Positions 26,366 through 35,448 of a stretch of DNA of 64,000 nt are shown piece after piece. Source of the stretch: JABDGV01 sp964577935 (GTDB lineage Bacteria > Chlamydiota > Chlamydiia > Chlamydiales > FEN-1388). The number at the start of each line of letters is the position of its first letter. The first letter of the stretch is position 1. Made by a program: the position numbers and the translations under genes. The notes under the pieces were generated by a model. That model searched no databases, was not told the origin of the DNA, and was given only the letters and a program-made list of their open reading frames with translations. The DNA lies in contig CAZOAJ010000011.1 of assembly GCA_964577935.1 (NCBI GenBank), positions 1-64,000 of the forward strand, written 5' to 3'.

Positions 26366-27108
26366 TTTGCCAAGAATAGAATTCCTGCAGCACCTCCAAC
26401 AACCCCTGAAACGATACTGCCAACAATACCCGGCAATACACGGCCACTGACAACCGCTGTTATCTTACATCCAGATGACACAACATCTATTCCTCTTTCA
26501 ACAGACAAACCTTTCTCTTGAGCAAGGCGAACGTTATCTGCGAATTCAAGTGAAAATGCAGTAAGAGATGAAATATCAGTGATGTCTTTTAAACCAACTG
26601 CAATTTCCTTACCAAAAACACCAATAGTTCCGATAGTTTCAGAGATTGGGTTGATAATCCCACTCTTAGCAAGCCACTTAACTGCCCCGATCGAGTCCGA
26701 AATAAAGGCTGCAGCTTTTGAAGCAATAGCCAAGAAGTTTGGACCTTTCCAAAGAGGGTTCTTATTTGCTGCGTCTCCAGTCATTATGGACATCAAATCA
26801 TCAATCCACTTCTTACCTGACAAAACGCTATTAAAACCTTCTGTAGCTTTTGCAAAAGCTTTTAAAGGAGCTGGCACGCAGTCTACACTACCAATCAACT
26901 CAAAAATCGAGCTCGCAACATTAGAGACGGTTTGCGCAAGCTTACAAACGGTGCTGATAATATCCATATCCTTAGCAGCTTTTTGTACCGCAAGCAACAC
27001 GTCATACCCTACATAGGAGACATTATCAACCATTGCATTCCAAGAATCATGAGTAGTAGTCCATACATTTCTCATAAAATCATTACAGGTTGTGCATCCA
27101 CCGGACAT
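26335..27108 (-). CDS. Inc-like hydrophobic protein at the Cap1 (CT529) position
   Basis: A 257-aa protein without a cleavable signal peptide. The last 50 residues include a long Gly/Val-rich hydrophobic stretch (PGIVGSIVSGVVGGAAGILFL) able to form a membrane hairpin, as in chlamydial inclusion-membrane proteins. The N-terminus has CTTC. Chlamydia carries CT529/Cap1 between rplC and fmt, the same location, but I cannot show homology by eye. Inclusion-membrane insertion by type III secretion is inferred. It shares style and orientation with the gene at 27126. Confidence 0.6.
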   Translation of the reverse strand: MSGGCTTCNDFMRNVWTTTHDSWNAMVDNVSYVGYDVLLAVQKAAKDMDIISTVCKLAQTVSNVASSIFELIGSVDCVPAPLKAFAKATEGFNSVLSGKKWIDDLMSIMTGDAANKNPLWKGPNFLAIASKAAAFISDSIGAVKWLAKSGIINPISETIGTIGVFGKEIAVGLKDITDISSLTAFSLEFADNVRLAQEKGLSVERGIDVVSSGCKITAVVSGRVLPGIVGSIVSGVVGGAAGILFLAKWIYKAEWRK

Positions 27109-27125
27109 ATTAAAACCTCCAAATA

Positions 27126-27920
27126 CTACTTTAAATCAGGGTCTAAAAAAAAGGCCGCAAGACCAAAGAAAGCTGAAACCAAACCGAAACTTGCAGCGAT
27201 AACTGGGTACTGCTCTGCTGCAATTGTTGCTGTCGTTTGGGCAATATCAAACAGTGATGAAGCACCATCACAGACATGATAGGCAATATTATTCCCTTTA
27301 AGAATCATCTGCCCTCGATCTAAAACAGATAAGCCTGAAGCTAAAACAGAAAGGCTTTCGATGACAGGAAGCGAAGATAAAAGCGTTGTTTGTCCAAACA
27401 GCCTCAAAGAGCCACATGAGTCAGATACTTGCTTAAAGAATTGCACTCCTCTGTCCTTAAGCCATGAAAAGAGAGAAAAGACCCTCAACGGTATTGCAAC
27501 AACACTGCTTACAACTTTAAAGAAGCGACCTTCAGCAATATCAATTGAAAGATCGTCTGTCGAGAAATAACGAATTGAATTAGGCAGCCGAGTTGCATCT
27601 GAAAAACTACGAAACTCATTAATCCCATCTATAATCCCGTTCTTACCGGCATCACGATCTTGCAAGGAAGCGACTATATTCCAGCTCATAACAACTGCCT
27701 GAGCAGCATATGTAAGGCCACATACAGAGTCAACGAGCTGACTCAATCCTTTTGCGGCTTCTGAAAGAACAACAATAGCCCTACCCTTCCAATAAGAAAT
27801 CTGTTCCGGAAGGGAGTCTATATAGCCCAAAACGCCATCTGCAGCCTGTCTACAACCATCTGATACACCTGTTCTTACCTGATCCCAAATAGAATATAAG
27901 CCCAGCTCAGCACAACCCAT
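27126..27920 (-). CDS. Second Inc-like hydrophobic protein
   Basis: A 264-aa protein starting at the ATG at 27920 (AAAGAG nearby); a TTG at 27965 is less likely. It has several hydrophobic patches (VCGLTYAAQAVVMSWNIVA, VVSSVVAIPLRVFSLFSWL, and a C-terminal VIAASFGLVSAFFGLAAFFL) with Ser, Cys and Gly between. There is no signal peptide or enzymatic motif. It precedes the 257-aa protein by 17 bp in the same direction, so the two and the 151-aa gene likely form one operon. It may be a distant paralog of its neighbour. Confidence 0.6.
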   Translation of the reverse strand: MGCAELGLYSIWDQVRTGVSDGCRQAADGVLGYIDSLPEQISYWKGRAIVVLSEAAKGLSQLVDSVCGLTYAAQAVVMSWNIVASLQDRDAGKNGIIDGINEFRSFSDATRLPNSIRYFSTDDLSIDIAEGRFFKVVSSVVAIPLRVFSLFSWLKDRGVQFFKQVSDSCGSLRLFGQTTLLSSLPVIESLSVLASGLSVLDRGQMILKGNNIAYHVCDGASSLFDIAQTTATIAAEQYPVIAASFGLVSAFFGLAAFFLDPDLK

Positions 27921-28166
27921 ATAAAACTCTTTATTATTGCCTTGGAGAGTGTGATTAATCAGCAATTAAGGAGCAAATAATACACCCTTTATCAAAAAAC
28001 GACGAGTGTAGATATCGTGCTATAATATGTAAATGTTTTGTAAAGAAGAGAGATGGGAATTTTTTTAATTTTGATAAATTAGACCATAGTGAGATCCTGA
28101 GAAAGATAAGATGACACGAATTATCCGTCTCGTGAAAATACGAAAATATAAACAAATCTCCAAAAG

Positions 28167-29117
28167 ATGACGATTGAGCGAGGCCATCAAAACATCTCAT
28201 TCACCCCAAATGAAATTCTATCGTTATTTAAAAAAGCATTCCCGCATTGCAACTCGATTGATTCATGGCATTATTTGACGGGGGGAGCCCTCAACACAGT
28301 CATCAAGATTGAATTCAATCAAAAGACATATGTACTTAAAATCTATGTAAACGACAAATATGCATGTCGAAGAGAAATCGAAATAAATTCCATCATACAA
28401 AACAATGTTACGACTCCCAAAATTATTTATCTCAATGAATCCGACTATAACTTCTCATACACAATCTCTGAGTTTGTACCAGGAATTCGTCTGGACGATG
28501 TTTCGCCATCTCACTCAATCTCGCTCTCTCATAAAATAGGAACTCTACTGGCAAGAATACATGCCTATACTTTTTCTCAAGCAGGGCTATTTGGTAATGG
28601 TTTAGTTATCACTACCCCCTTTTTAGCCGGATCGAGCCCATATTATGAAGAAGTACATCGGCTCTTGACTCAAGACCTCAACATTTGTGCTCGACTAGGC
28701 GATGAGCTTACAGTTCAAACGTTGGAGTTCATAGAAACCCATAAAGATCTCTTTCCTAAAATAGAAAACAACATATGCCTTACTCATTCTGACTTTAAAC
28801 CTGTGAACTTAGTCTATACTTCCTCGGATGATCTCTATGTTTTTGACTGGGAATTCGCTCATGCAGGTATAGGACTTTTAGATATTGCTATCCTACTGCG
28901 ATACAGAAAGCAATTTCCTCTTAACATTTCCATGCTCGAGATAGGGTATAAAGAGGCTGGAGGAGTCCTCCCATCTGACTATAAGCGATCAGCCATGATA
29001 ACTGATTTTGTAAATATCCTCTCGATGATGTCCCAGCCGTCAGAAAGACCCTTGCTCTTTGAAGAAATAAAAAACATCCTGAAAACAACCATAAGAGACC
29101 TGGATGGACAAAATTAA
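28167..29117 (+). CDS. APH/choline-kinase-type phosphotransferase
   Basis: A 316-aa protein with the aminoglycoside-phosphotransferase/choline-kinase fold. TYVLKIYVN near residue 65 provides the ATP-binding Lys. LTHSDFKPVNLVY (residues 210-222) is the catalytic HxDxxxxN motif, and VFDWEFAHAG supplies the metal-binding Asp. Substrate is unknown: choline, an amino sugar, homoserine or methylthioribose are typical of relatives. It is transcribed divergently from the Inc-like genes, and its 3' end overlaps the lysozyme-like gene by 14 bp. Confidence 0.8.
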   Translation: MTIERGHQNISFTPNEILSLFKKAFPHCNSIDSWHYLTGGALNTVIKIEFNQKTYVLKIYVNDKYACRREIEINSIIQNNVTTPKIIYLNESDYNFSYTISEFVPGIRLDDVSPSHSISLSHKIGTLLARIHAYTFSQAGLFGNGLVITTPFLAGSSPYYEEVHRLLTQDLNICARLGDELTVQTLEFIETHKDLFPKIENNICLTHSDFKPVNLVYTSSDDLYVFDWEFAHAGIGLLDIAILLRYRKQFPLNISMLEIGYKEAGGVLPSDYKRSAMITDFVNILSMMSQPSERPLLFEEIKNILKTTIRDLDGQN

Positions 29118-29901
29118 AGACAACGCCTTCTATCAGATTTTTGCAATCACGTTATTCTTTATTTCAGCAAGTCTCTATTCATACGAGATATCCTCTGAAG
29201 TCGCACAGAATGTTTCACAGAGAATCTGGAAAAATGAGTGTAACGGGACCATTGAGGGATTAACACACTGGAATACCGGAGAAAATTTTGGTTCATTTGG
29301 AATTGGCCATTTCATTTGGTATCCAGAAGGCGTTCATGAGGGCTTTCATGAAACATTTCCTGATCTTTTACTCTTTATCAAAAATCAAGGGATAGAACTT
29401 CCCTCGTGGCTACAAAACGCTAAAGGATGCCCTTGGAAATCAAGAGATGAATTCTATAAAGATTTTCTCTCTGCAAAGATGATTTCTTTTCGTCAACTGC
29501 TCTTTGACACTAAAGCCATTCAAGCGCGTTTCATAGCACATCGACTTGAAATGGCTCTTCCAGAAATGATCAAAAATCTTTCAAATACTCAAAAAACGCA
29601 TGTTAACCACGTATTTGGACTTCTTTCAAATACCCCTCGTGGACTCTATGCAATGATCGATTATTCGAACTTTAAAGGACTTGGAACTTCCGCCTCAGAA
29701 ACCTATAAGGGAAAAGGATGGGGATTGCTTCAGGTACTATCAAAAACATCTCTGGAATCAGATGCTGTTGTAGAAAACTTTACCTTTTGTGCAAAAAAGA
29801 TTTTAGAAGAAAGAGTTCAGAATTCTCCACCAGAAAGACACGAAGATCGGTGGCTCAAGGGATGGCAGAATCGCATTAACACATATCTTGATACTCAATA
29901 A
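29104..29901 (+). CDS. Secreted lysozyme-like protein
   Basis: A 265-aa protein with a signal peptide (IFAITLFFISASLYS). The mature N-terminus, IWKNECNGTIEGLTHWNTGE then FGSFGIGHFIWYP, has a glutamate in a setting like goose-type or phage lysozymes (candidate catalytic Glu45), with Trp and Gly-Ile-Gly-His further on. I infer a peptidoglycan- or glycan-cleaving enzyme acting in the periplasm or outside. AGAG lies upstream of the ATG. It overlaps the kinase gene and is followed 13 bp later by an SDR gene. Confidence 0.6.
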   Translation: MDKIKDNAFYQIFAITLFFISASLYSYEISSEVAQNVSQRIWKNECNGTIEGLTHWNTGENFGSFGIGHFIWYPEGVHEGFHETFPDLLLFIKNQGIELPSWLQNAKGCPWKSRDEFYKDFLSAKMISFRQLLFDTKAIQARFIAHRLEMALPEMIKNLSNTQKTHVNHVFGLLSNTPRGLYAMIDYSNFKGLGTSASETYKGKGWGLLQVLSKTSLESDAVVENFTFCAKKILEERVQNSPPERHEDRWLKGWQNRINTYLDTQ

Positions 29902-29914
29902 AACGAGGCCCAGC

Positions 29915-30631
29915 TTGAAAAAAGCAATTATTTTAGGCGCATCTTCCGGAATTGGACGTGATTTAGCGAAAACACTTGCGAGAAACGGATATACAGTAGG
30001 CCTGATGGCTCGCCGTCTTGAAATGCTCAATGCCATGCAAAGTGAAATTCCTTCCAAAACTTATGTCGGGTATCTCGATATTGTAAATATAGATCAAGCC
30101 ATTAAGAACGTCTCTGAAATGATCGAGAAGATGGGAGGACTCGACCTTATGGTCATCAATTCAGGTATCGGTTTTCTAAACCCGGAACTTGAATGGGAGA
30201 AAGAAAAGCAAACACTTGATGTAAATGTCTATGGATTTACAGCTCTCGCAGACTTTTCATTTAGATATTTTTCCACACAAAAAAGAGGTCATCTTGTCGG
30301 AATTTCATCCATCGGAGCCCTGAGAGGAAATTCACAAGCACCTGCCTACAACGCCTCAAAAGCATACATGTCGAATTACTTAGAAGGCCTACAAATAAAA
30401 TCCTTCAAAGAGGCACAAAATATTACCGTCACAGATATAAAGCCTGGATATGTTGATACCGACATGGCAAAAGGAGAGGGCAAATTTTGGGTTGCAACTC
30501 CACATGATGCCGCTGAACAGATCTTTAGTGCCATTGAGAATAAAAAAAAGCATGCTTATATCACTCATCGCTGGCGCTTCATTGGATGGCTTCTTAAAAT
30601 AATGCCAGGCTGGCTTTATGCGAGAATATAA
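29915..30631 (+). CDS. Short-chain dehydrogenase/reductase
   Basis: A 238-aa SDR. The TTG at 29915 is chosen because GAGG lies 6 bases upstream and the protein then begins MKKAIILGASSGIGRD, the normal position for the cofactor motif. NSGIGF replaces the usual NNAG, and the catalytic YNASK is present after SSIGALRG. C-terminal KPGYVDTDMAKG is typical. It probably uses NAD(P)H on a carbonyl or alcohol of unknown identity. Its stop overlaps the start of the next gene by one base, so the two are coupled. Confidence 0.85.
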   Translation: MKKAIILGASSGIGRDLAKTLARNGYTVGLMARRLEMLNAMQSEIPSKTYVGYLDIVNIDQAIKNVSEMIEKMGGLDLMVINSGIGFLNPELEWEKEKQTLDVNVYGFTALADFSFRYFSTQKRGHLVGISSIGALRGNSQAPAYNASKAYMSNYLEGLQIKSFKEAQNITVTDIKPGYVDTDMAKGEGKFWVATPHDAAEQIFSAIENKKKHAYITHRWRFIGWLLKIMPGWLYARI

Positions 30632-32118
30632 TGATGGAATCTCATTCAAGAATCGTAGCAGAACTGCAAGTCAAGGTCCGTAATCATTACAACGAATATA
30701 CAGGGCCTTCGAATCGGCCTATCAATCTTAAATATTCTCAAGGACAATCAAACACAACGCGTTCAAAATCCTATAAATCAACATCTCAGCAGCTCGATCT
30801 CACAAAGTTAAACCACATACTTGAAATAGACACCAAAAGTCGCCTGGCAATCGTAGAACCAAGAGTCACGATGGACGAATTAGTCCAAGCAACTCTCAAG
30901 CAGGGACTCATTCCTCTTGTTGTTCCGGAATTTAAAGGAATAACTGTTGGCGGAGCCATCATGGGAGCAGCAGGAGAAAGCTCTTCATTTAGATGGGGAA
31001 CTTTTCATGATGCGTGCACGAAGCTAGAAATTATTTGTGGAGACGGGACTTTACTAGAAGTATCTGCTGAAAAAAATAGCGACCTCTTTTATGCAATTTC
31101 AGGATCCTATGGGTCACTTGGAATACTTGTCAAAGCAACAATTAAACTTATTCCTGCATGCGATTTCGTTCATATCAAGTACCATGTCTTTAAAAACCCA
31201 ATAAATACAATTGAGTGCATCAGAAACCTTTCTTCCAGCAAAGACTCTGTAGATTTTCTAGATGGCATACTCTTTAACAAAGATCTTGGAGTAGTTATTG
31301 AGGGCTCACTCATCGACAAAAGCAATGCACTGTACCGCCTTTTACCCCATTATTCAAACAACTCTATAGGCGCTGATTGGTACTATCTACATGTCAAAGA
31401 AATCGTAAAAACTTCTTACACCCTTTACGAAGAAACAATTCCCCTCTACGACTACCTCTTTCGATATGACCAAGGAGCATTTTGGGTAGGCGCTTACTTA
31501 TTCCATACACCTCTTCTTTCTCAATTTATACGCTATGTGCTTTTTGGTTCGATTTCCGAAAGTAAACGGAGTTTCAACTCAGAAGAGATTAAGAAACTTC
31601 ATACTCCACCCATTCCGAAAAAAATATGGCGAGCGATCTTCCATAAATTACTTTCAAGTCAAAATCTTTGGAAATGGCTTCATTCAGCAGAAAAATGGGT
31701 TCAAAACCGATTTATCATCCAAGATTTCTGCATCCCCGACACTCACGCGGAGGAGTTTATGCAGCATATTCTTGAAACTCCAGGCACCTATCCTATTTGG
31801 CTCTGCCCCATACAAGGCACTTTAGAGCCTCAAATATTTGCCCCCCATCTCGCTTCAATAAACGGATCTTCACACAATTTTATTAACTTCGGAATCTACG
31901 GACTCCCCTCGTATTCTGCTCCGATTTCTCAAATTATTAGGAATCTAGAGCAGAAAACCGAGGAACTTGACGGAAGAAAAGTCCTTTATAGCAACTCATA
32001 CTACAATGAAAGTGAATTTTGGCGCATATATGACCACAATGCTTACTCCGCATTGAGAGCAAAAACTCACTCAAAGGGAATATGGCATGAAATCACAGAG
32101 AAAGTTCTTTCAATATAA
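30631..32118 (+). CDS. FAD-linked oxidoreductase (DHCR24/Diminuto-like PCMH fold)
   Basis: A 495-aa protein. Residues about 20-190 form a PCMH-type FAD-binding domain (RLAIVEPRVTMDELVQATL, PVV-like PLVVPEFKGITVGGAIMG, GSYGSLGILVKATIKLIP). The overall plan, with a long aromatic C-terminal half (FRYDQGAFWVGAY, FIIQDFCIP), resembles the delta24-sterol reductase (DHCR24/DWF1) family more than simple glycolate oxidases. Start and upstream stop overlap (TAATG). With the SDR it may form a two-step redox pathway on a lipid or sterol; the substrate is inference. Confidence 0.75.
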   Translation: MMESHSRIVAELQVKVRNHYNEYTGPSNRPINLKYSQGQSNTTRSKSYKSTSQQLDLTKLNHILEIDTKSRLAIVEPRVTMDELVQATLKQGLIPLVVPEFKGITVGGAIMGAAGESSSFRWGTFHDACTKLEIICGDGTLLEVSAEKNSDLFYAISGSYGSLGILVKATIKLIPACDFVHIKYHVFKNPINTIECIRNLSSSKDSVDFLDGILFNKDLGVVIEGSLIDKSNALYRLLPHYSNNSIGADWYYLHVKEIVKTSYTLYEETIPLYDYLFRYDQGAFWVGAYLFHTPLLSQFIRYVLFGSISESKRSFNSEEIKKLHTPPIPKKIWRAIFHKLLSSQNLWKWLHSAEKWVQNRFIIQDFCIPDTHAEEFMQHILETPGTYPIWLCPIQGTLEPQIFAPHLASINGSSHNFINFGIYGLPSYSAPISQIIRNLEQKTEELDGRKVLYSNSYYNESEFWRIYDHNAYSALRAKTHSKGIWHEITEKVLSI

Positions 32119-32169
32119 GACCTCTTACATCAAATGAGGCCAGAGGGCCATGACTCGTGAAGAAGAAAC

Positions 32170-32322
32170 TAGTGAACAAGAACCTCTTCTCTAACTACTG
32201 GGCGCTCTTCTTCAATATAGACCCGATCATGATGATGGTGGGGATACTCTTCCTTGACCACACAACCTGAAAAACCAGCACAGATTGAGCACAGGGATAT
32301 ACACATCATAAAATACTTCATG
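32170..32322 (-). CDS. Small lipoprotein, 50 aa
   Basis: A short gene on the minus strand in the gap before bioB. The ATG at 32322 has AAGGA about 7 bases upstream. The leader CISLCSICAGFSGC ends in a lipobox-like FSGC (Cys20). The mature part is only about 30 residues, with four consecutive His after KEEYP followed by an acidic tail containing EEERPVVREEV. The His cluster suggests metal binding, which is inference. It is transcribed against the flanking genes, so it is a separate unit. Confidence 0.65.
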
Positions 32323-32699
32323 CCTATTCCTTACACCTTTATTGATTCACCTCATTGATAGATCCTCTCACAATGAAATGTAAAGTTTTTTTATACACAC
32401 ATGCGATTTATCACGATCGCCAGGAATTGTCTAAGAAAACAGACGAAGTTTAACTGAAGCAAAATAATCTACCGCTCAAAAAAATCTACCCTTTCCTACT
32501 TCTTTCCAACCTTTTTTCTGGTTGATGACTGATTCACATGAATTCGCTCAAGAACAACCCAGTTTCTAAATTAAATAAACTCATATTGAGTTTAAAGCCA
32601 TTTTAGTCAAACAAACTATCAATTGATAACCATAAAAAATACCTATTAAATTTGGGCTCAAAAACAACCATCCCGATCGCAAAGGACTTGAACTCAATG
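32323..32699. other. Intergenic region upstream of the biotin operon
   Basis: AT-rich and without an open frame I can support. TTGATA (32623-32628) and TATTAA (32644-32649), 15 bases apart, are a weak promoter candidate. No BirA-type operator was recognised, and the repressor domain of any BirA is not in this window. Confidence 0.35.
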
Positions 32700-33662
32700 A
32701 GTATACGCTATGACTGGACAATAGAAGAGCTTGAAGCACTTAACTCGCGTCCCCTCTTCGAATTGATATCTCAAGCGCATCATCTTCATGCACAATTTCA
32801 TAGAGTTGGTGAAATTCATGTATGCAGCCTCATCTCAGTAAAAACAGGAGGCTGTTCTGAAGACTGTTCCTATTGCGCTCAGTCATCACGATACAAAACA
32901 AATATCACGCCACAAGCAATGATGACCTACGAAGAGGCAATCGATTTAGCAAAACAAGCAATATCTAGAGGAGCCACCAGAATATGTCTTGGAGCCGCAT
33001 GGAGAGAAGTTCGAGATAATAAACAGTTCGATGAAATCATTAAAATGGTCTATGGGATTAAAAATCTTGGTGTTGAAGTTTGCTGCACACTAGGAATGAT
33101 CAAAACACATCAGGCTATTCGCCTTAAAGAAGCAGGACTCTACGCCTATAATCACAACCTCGACTCTTCCGAGAATTTTTACAGATCCGTAGTTACCACT
33201 CGAAAATACAGAGATCGTCTAGACACACTCGATATCGCAAGCACTACAGGATTGAGTATTTGCTGTGGAGGTATTTTAGGGTTAGGCGAGTCTCATAAAG
33301 ATCGCCTTGAGTTACTCCTGACTTTGAGCAGAAGAAACCCACATCCTGAATCGGTCCCTATCAACCGACTAACGCCCGTGTCCGGAACCCCGCTCGAAAA
33401 CAATCAACAAGTCTCCATATGGGAAATGGTACGGATAATTGCTCTTAGTCGAATTTTAATGCCCCAGGCCATGATACGATTGTCGTCAGGAAGGCAAGAA
33501 ATGAACCTACAAGATCAAACTCTCTGTTTTTTTGCTGGAGCAAATTCTATTCATGAAGGAGAAAAACTCCTGACGGTAGCGAACACCCCTATCGATCAGG
33601 ATAGGGAGATGTTTGAGATTCTTGGTCTTAAAAAACGGCAAGCTTACTCGCACTGCGCATAG
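32700..33662 (+). CDS. bioB: Biotin synthase
   Basis: A radical-SAM enzyme that inserts sulfur into dethiobiotin, the last step of biotin synthesis. At 320 aa from the ATG at 32700 (AAGGA 10 bases upstream), it carries the cluster motif CSEDCSYC (Cys53, Cys57, Cys60), and YNHNLDSSENFYRSVVTTR and NRLTPVSGTPLEN are typical. The C-terminal SSGRQEM and FFAGANSIHEGEKLLT are intact. It is the first gene of a bioB-F-D-A operon. Confidence 0.96.
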   Translation, partial: SIRYDWTIEELEALNSRPLFELISQAHHLHAQFHRVGEIHVCSLISVKTGGCSEDCSYCAQSSRYKTNITPQAMMTYEEAIDLAKQAISRGATRICLGAAWREVRDNKQFDEIIKMVYGIKNLGVEVCCTLGMIKTHQAIRLKEAGLYAYNHNLDSSENFYRSVVTTRKYRDRLDTLDIASTTGLSICCGGILGLGESHKDRLELLLTLSRRNPHPESVPINRLTPVSGTPLENNQQVSIWEMVRIIALSRILMPQAMIRLSSGRQEMNLQDQTLCFFAGANSIHEGEKLLTVANTPIDQDREMFEILGLKKRQAYSHCA

Positions 33663-33697
33663 CATTATTCATACCACTCACTCTTGGAATACATAAT

Positions 33698-34813
33698 ATG
33701 TCGCTAGAACTCGCCCATAAGATGATGAAAAGAAAATTACATGGAAACTATAGATCTCTTAAAAATTCAAATAACCTCATCGACTTCGCCTCTAATGACT
33801 ATTTAGGTCTTGCCTCATCGCAAACTTTCGCTGCCTCAGTTATCCAAGAATGGGAGCAACATCGGGGCACTTATTCTGGCTTTGGCTCGACCGGATCACG
33901 CCTTCTCGAAGGAAACAGAACCTATACAGAAAGACTTGAGGAATTCATCGCTCAATTTCACGGATTTCAATCATCTCTTCTTTTTACCTGTGGATATATG
34001 GCGAATGTTGGCCTCATGTCCACGGTAGCCGGAACAAATGATTATATCTTCTATGACACTCAAGTACACGCTTCAACAAGAGAGGGAATACGTCTTTCGA
34101 AAGCTTATACATTCCCATTTAAACATAATAACATGAGCCATCTCGAAGATCGGATCAAAAACTGCTCTTCACCTAGAGACATTTTTATATGTGTCGAATC
34201 AATCTATTCAACAGATGGCTCACAGGCGCCATTAAAAGAACTTATTGAAATTTCACACAAATACAATGCTCGATTGATCGTAGATGAGGCTCATGCCGTT
34301 GGTATTCTAGGCCCAGAAGGCAAAGGACTTGTCGCAGAACACAACCTCTCTGAACATATTTATGCTCAAGTGATAACATTTGGCAAGGCTCTTGGCACAC
34401 ATGGAGCGGCTGTTCTTGGCTCTCATCAGCTTATAGACAGCCTTATAAACTTTGCAAAACCTTTTATATACACAACAGCTGCACCTTTAATCACGCTCGC
34501 CGCCATCACATGTAGTTATAAGTATTTCCCTAAAATGATCGCAGAACGCGTTCATGTCAAAAAACTGATTAAGATGTGTTCAGATATTTTACACAGTCCA
34601 TCTCAAACCCATATCCAATCGATACTGATTCCTGGAAATCAACGCCTGTTAAAAACAGTAAAAGAACTCAGAGAAAGCGGATTCAGCATTGGAGGTCTGA
34701 CGAGCCCGACAGTGCCAAAAGAGTCTGAAATGCTCCGGATATCTCTTCATTCTTTTAACACGACAAGTCAGCTCGAGACCCTTTTAGAGGCTATCAAAGG
34801 GCATATATTATGA
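33698..34813 (+). CDS. bioF: 8-amino-7-oxononanoate synthase
   Basis: A PLP-dependent enzyme that joins pimeloyl-ACP (or -CoA) with alanine. At 371 aa it shows NDYLGLASS, YSGFGSTGSRLLEGN, the cofactor Asp/His region IVDEAHAVGILGPEG and the Lys in VITFGKALGTHGAAV. It overlaps bioD by four bases (ATGA). The source of its pimeloyl substrate is not obvious in the operon. Confidence 0.94.
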   Translation: MSLELAHKMMKRKLHGNYRSLKNSNNLIDFASNDYLGLASSQTFAASVIQEWEQHRGTYSGFGSTGSRLLEGNRTYTERLEEFIAQFHGFQSSLLFTCGYMANVGLMSTVAGTNDYIFYDTQVHASTREGIRLSKAYTFPFKHNNMSHLEDRIKNCSSPRDIFICVESIYSTDGSQAPLKELIEISHKYNARLIVDEAHAVGILGPEGKGLVAEHNLSEHIYAQVITFGKALGTHGAAVLGSHQLIDSLINFAKPFIYTTAAPLITLAAITCSYKYFPKMIAERVHVKKLIKMCSDILHSPSQTHIQSILIPGNQRLLKTVKELRESGFSIGGLTSPTVPKESEMLRISLHSFNTTSQLETLLEAIKGHIL

Positions 34814-35448
34814 ATAAAATTATCGTTGCAGGAATAGGCACGGGAGTTGGCAAAACGCTCGTTTCAGCTATTTTAATGAAGATCCTGCAGGCCGATTACT
34901 GGAAACCAATTTACTGTGGAGACGAAAATACTTCGGATAATAACACCATCAGGCAACTTGTAGATGCAGATGTACACACCATACACCCAACTGCATACGC
35001 TCTGAAAGCTCCCCTTTCTCCACATCATGCAGCGTATCTTGAAAATATTTCTATTGATCTCACGACAATCATCCCTCCAAGGACATCAAAAACTCTCATC
35101 ATTGAGTCAGTGGGAGGGGTATTGGTTCCTCTGAAAACGAATATTGTCACTCTCGATCTTTTTCAATCATGGCAAGCTGAATGGGTACTTGTTTCTAAGA
35201 ATTATCTCGGAAGTATCAATCATACGCTGTTGACTATTGAGGCTTTAAAAAATAGAGGAGTTTCAATCCTCGGAATCATTTTCAATGGGGAGTTAAATCC
35301 TCAGAGCGAAATTTCAATACTCCAAATATCAGGACTTCGATTCTTAGGCCGAATCCTCCCTGAAATTTCACCTACATCAAACACAATTCAAAAATATGCA
35401 CACACATGGCAGAAACAATTTCAATCTCTTCGCACCTCGTCAATATAG
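34810..35448 (+). CDS. bioD: Dethiobiotin synthetase
   Basis: An ATP-dependent enzyme closing the ureido ring. At 212 aa it has the P-loop GIGTGVGKTLVSA, the acidic stretch after YWKPIYCGDEN, and IIESVGGVLVPL in place of the usual EGAGG. Overlap of 42 bp with bioA and 4 bp with bioF indicates coupled translation. It is slightly shorter than E. coli BioD. Confidence 0.92.
   Translation: MNKIIVAGIGTGVGKTLVSAILMKILQADYWKPIYCGDENTSDNNTIRQLVDADVHTIHPTAYALKAPLSPHHAAYLENISIDLTTIIPPRTSKTLIIESVGGVLVPLKTNIVTLDLFQSWQAEWVLVSKNYLGSINHTLLTIEALKNRGVSILGIIFNGELNPQSEISILQISGLRFLGRILPEISPTSNTIQKYAHTWQKQFQSLRTSSI

Noticed and set aside
32600..32650. BirA-type operator upstream of bioB
   Set aside because: No TTGTAAAC-like half-sites with the right spacing were found.
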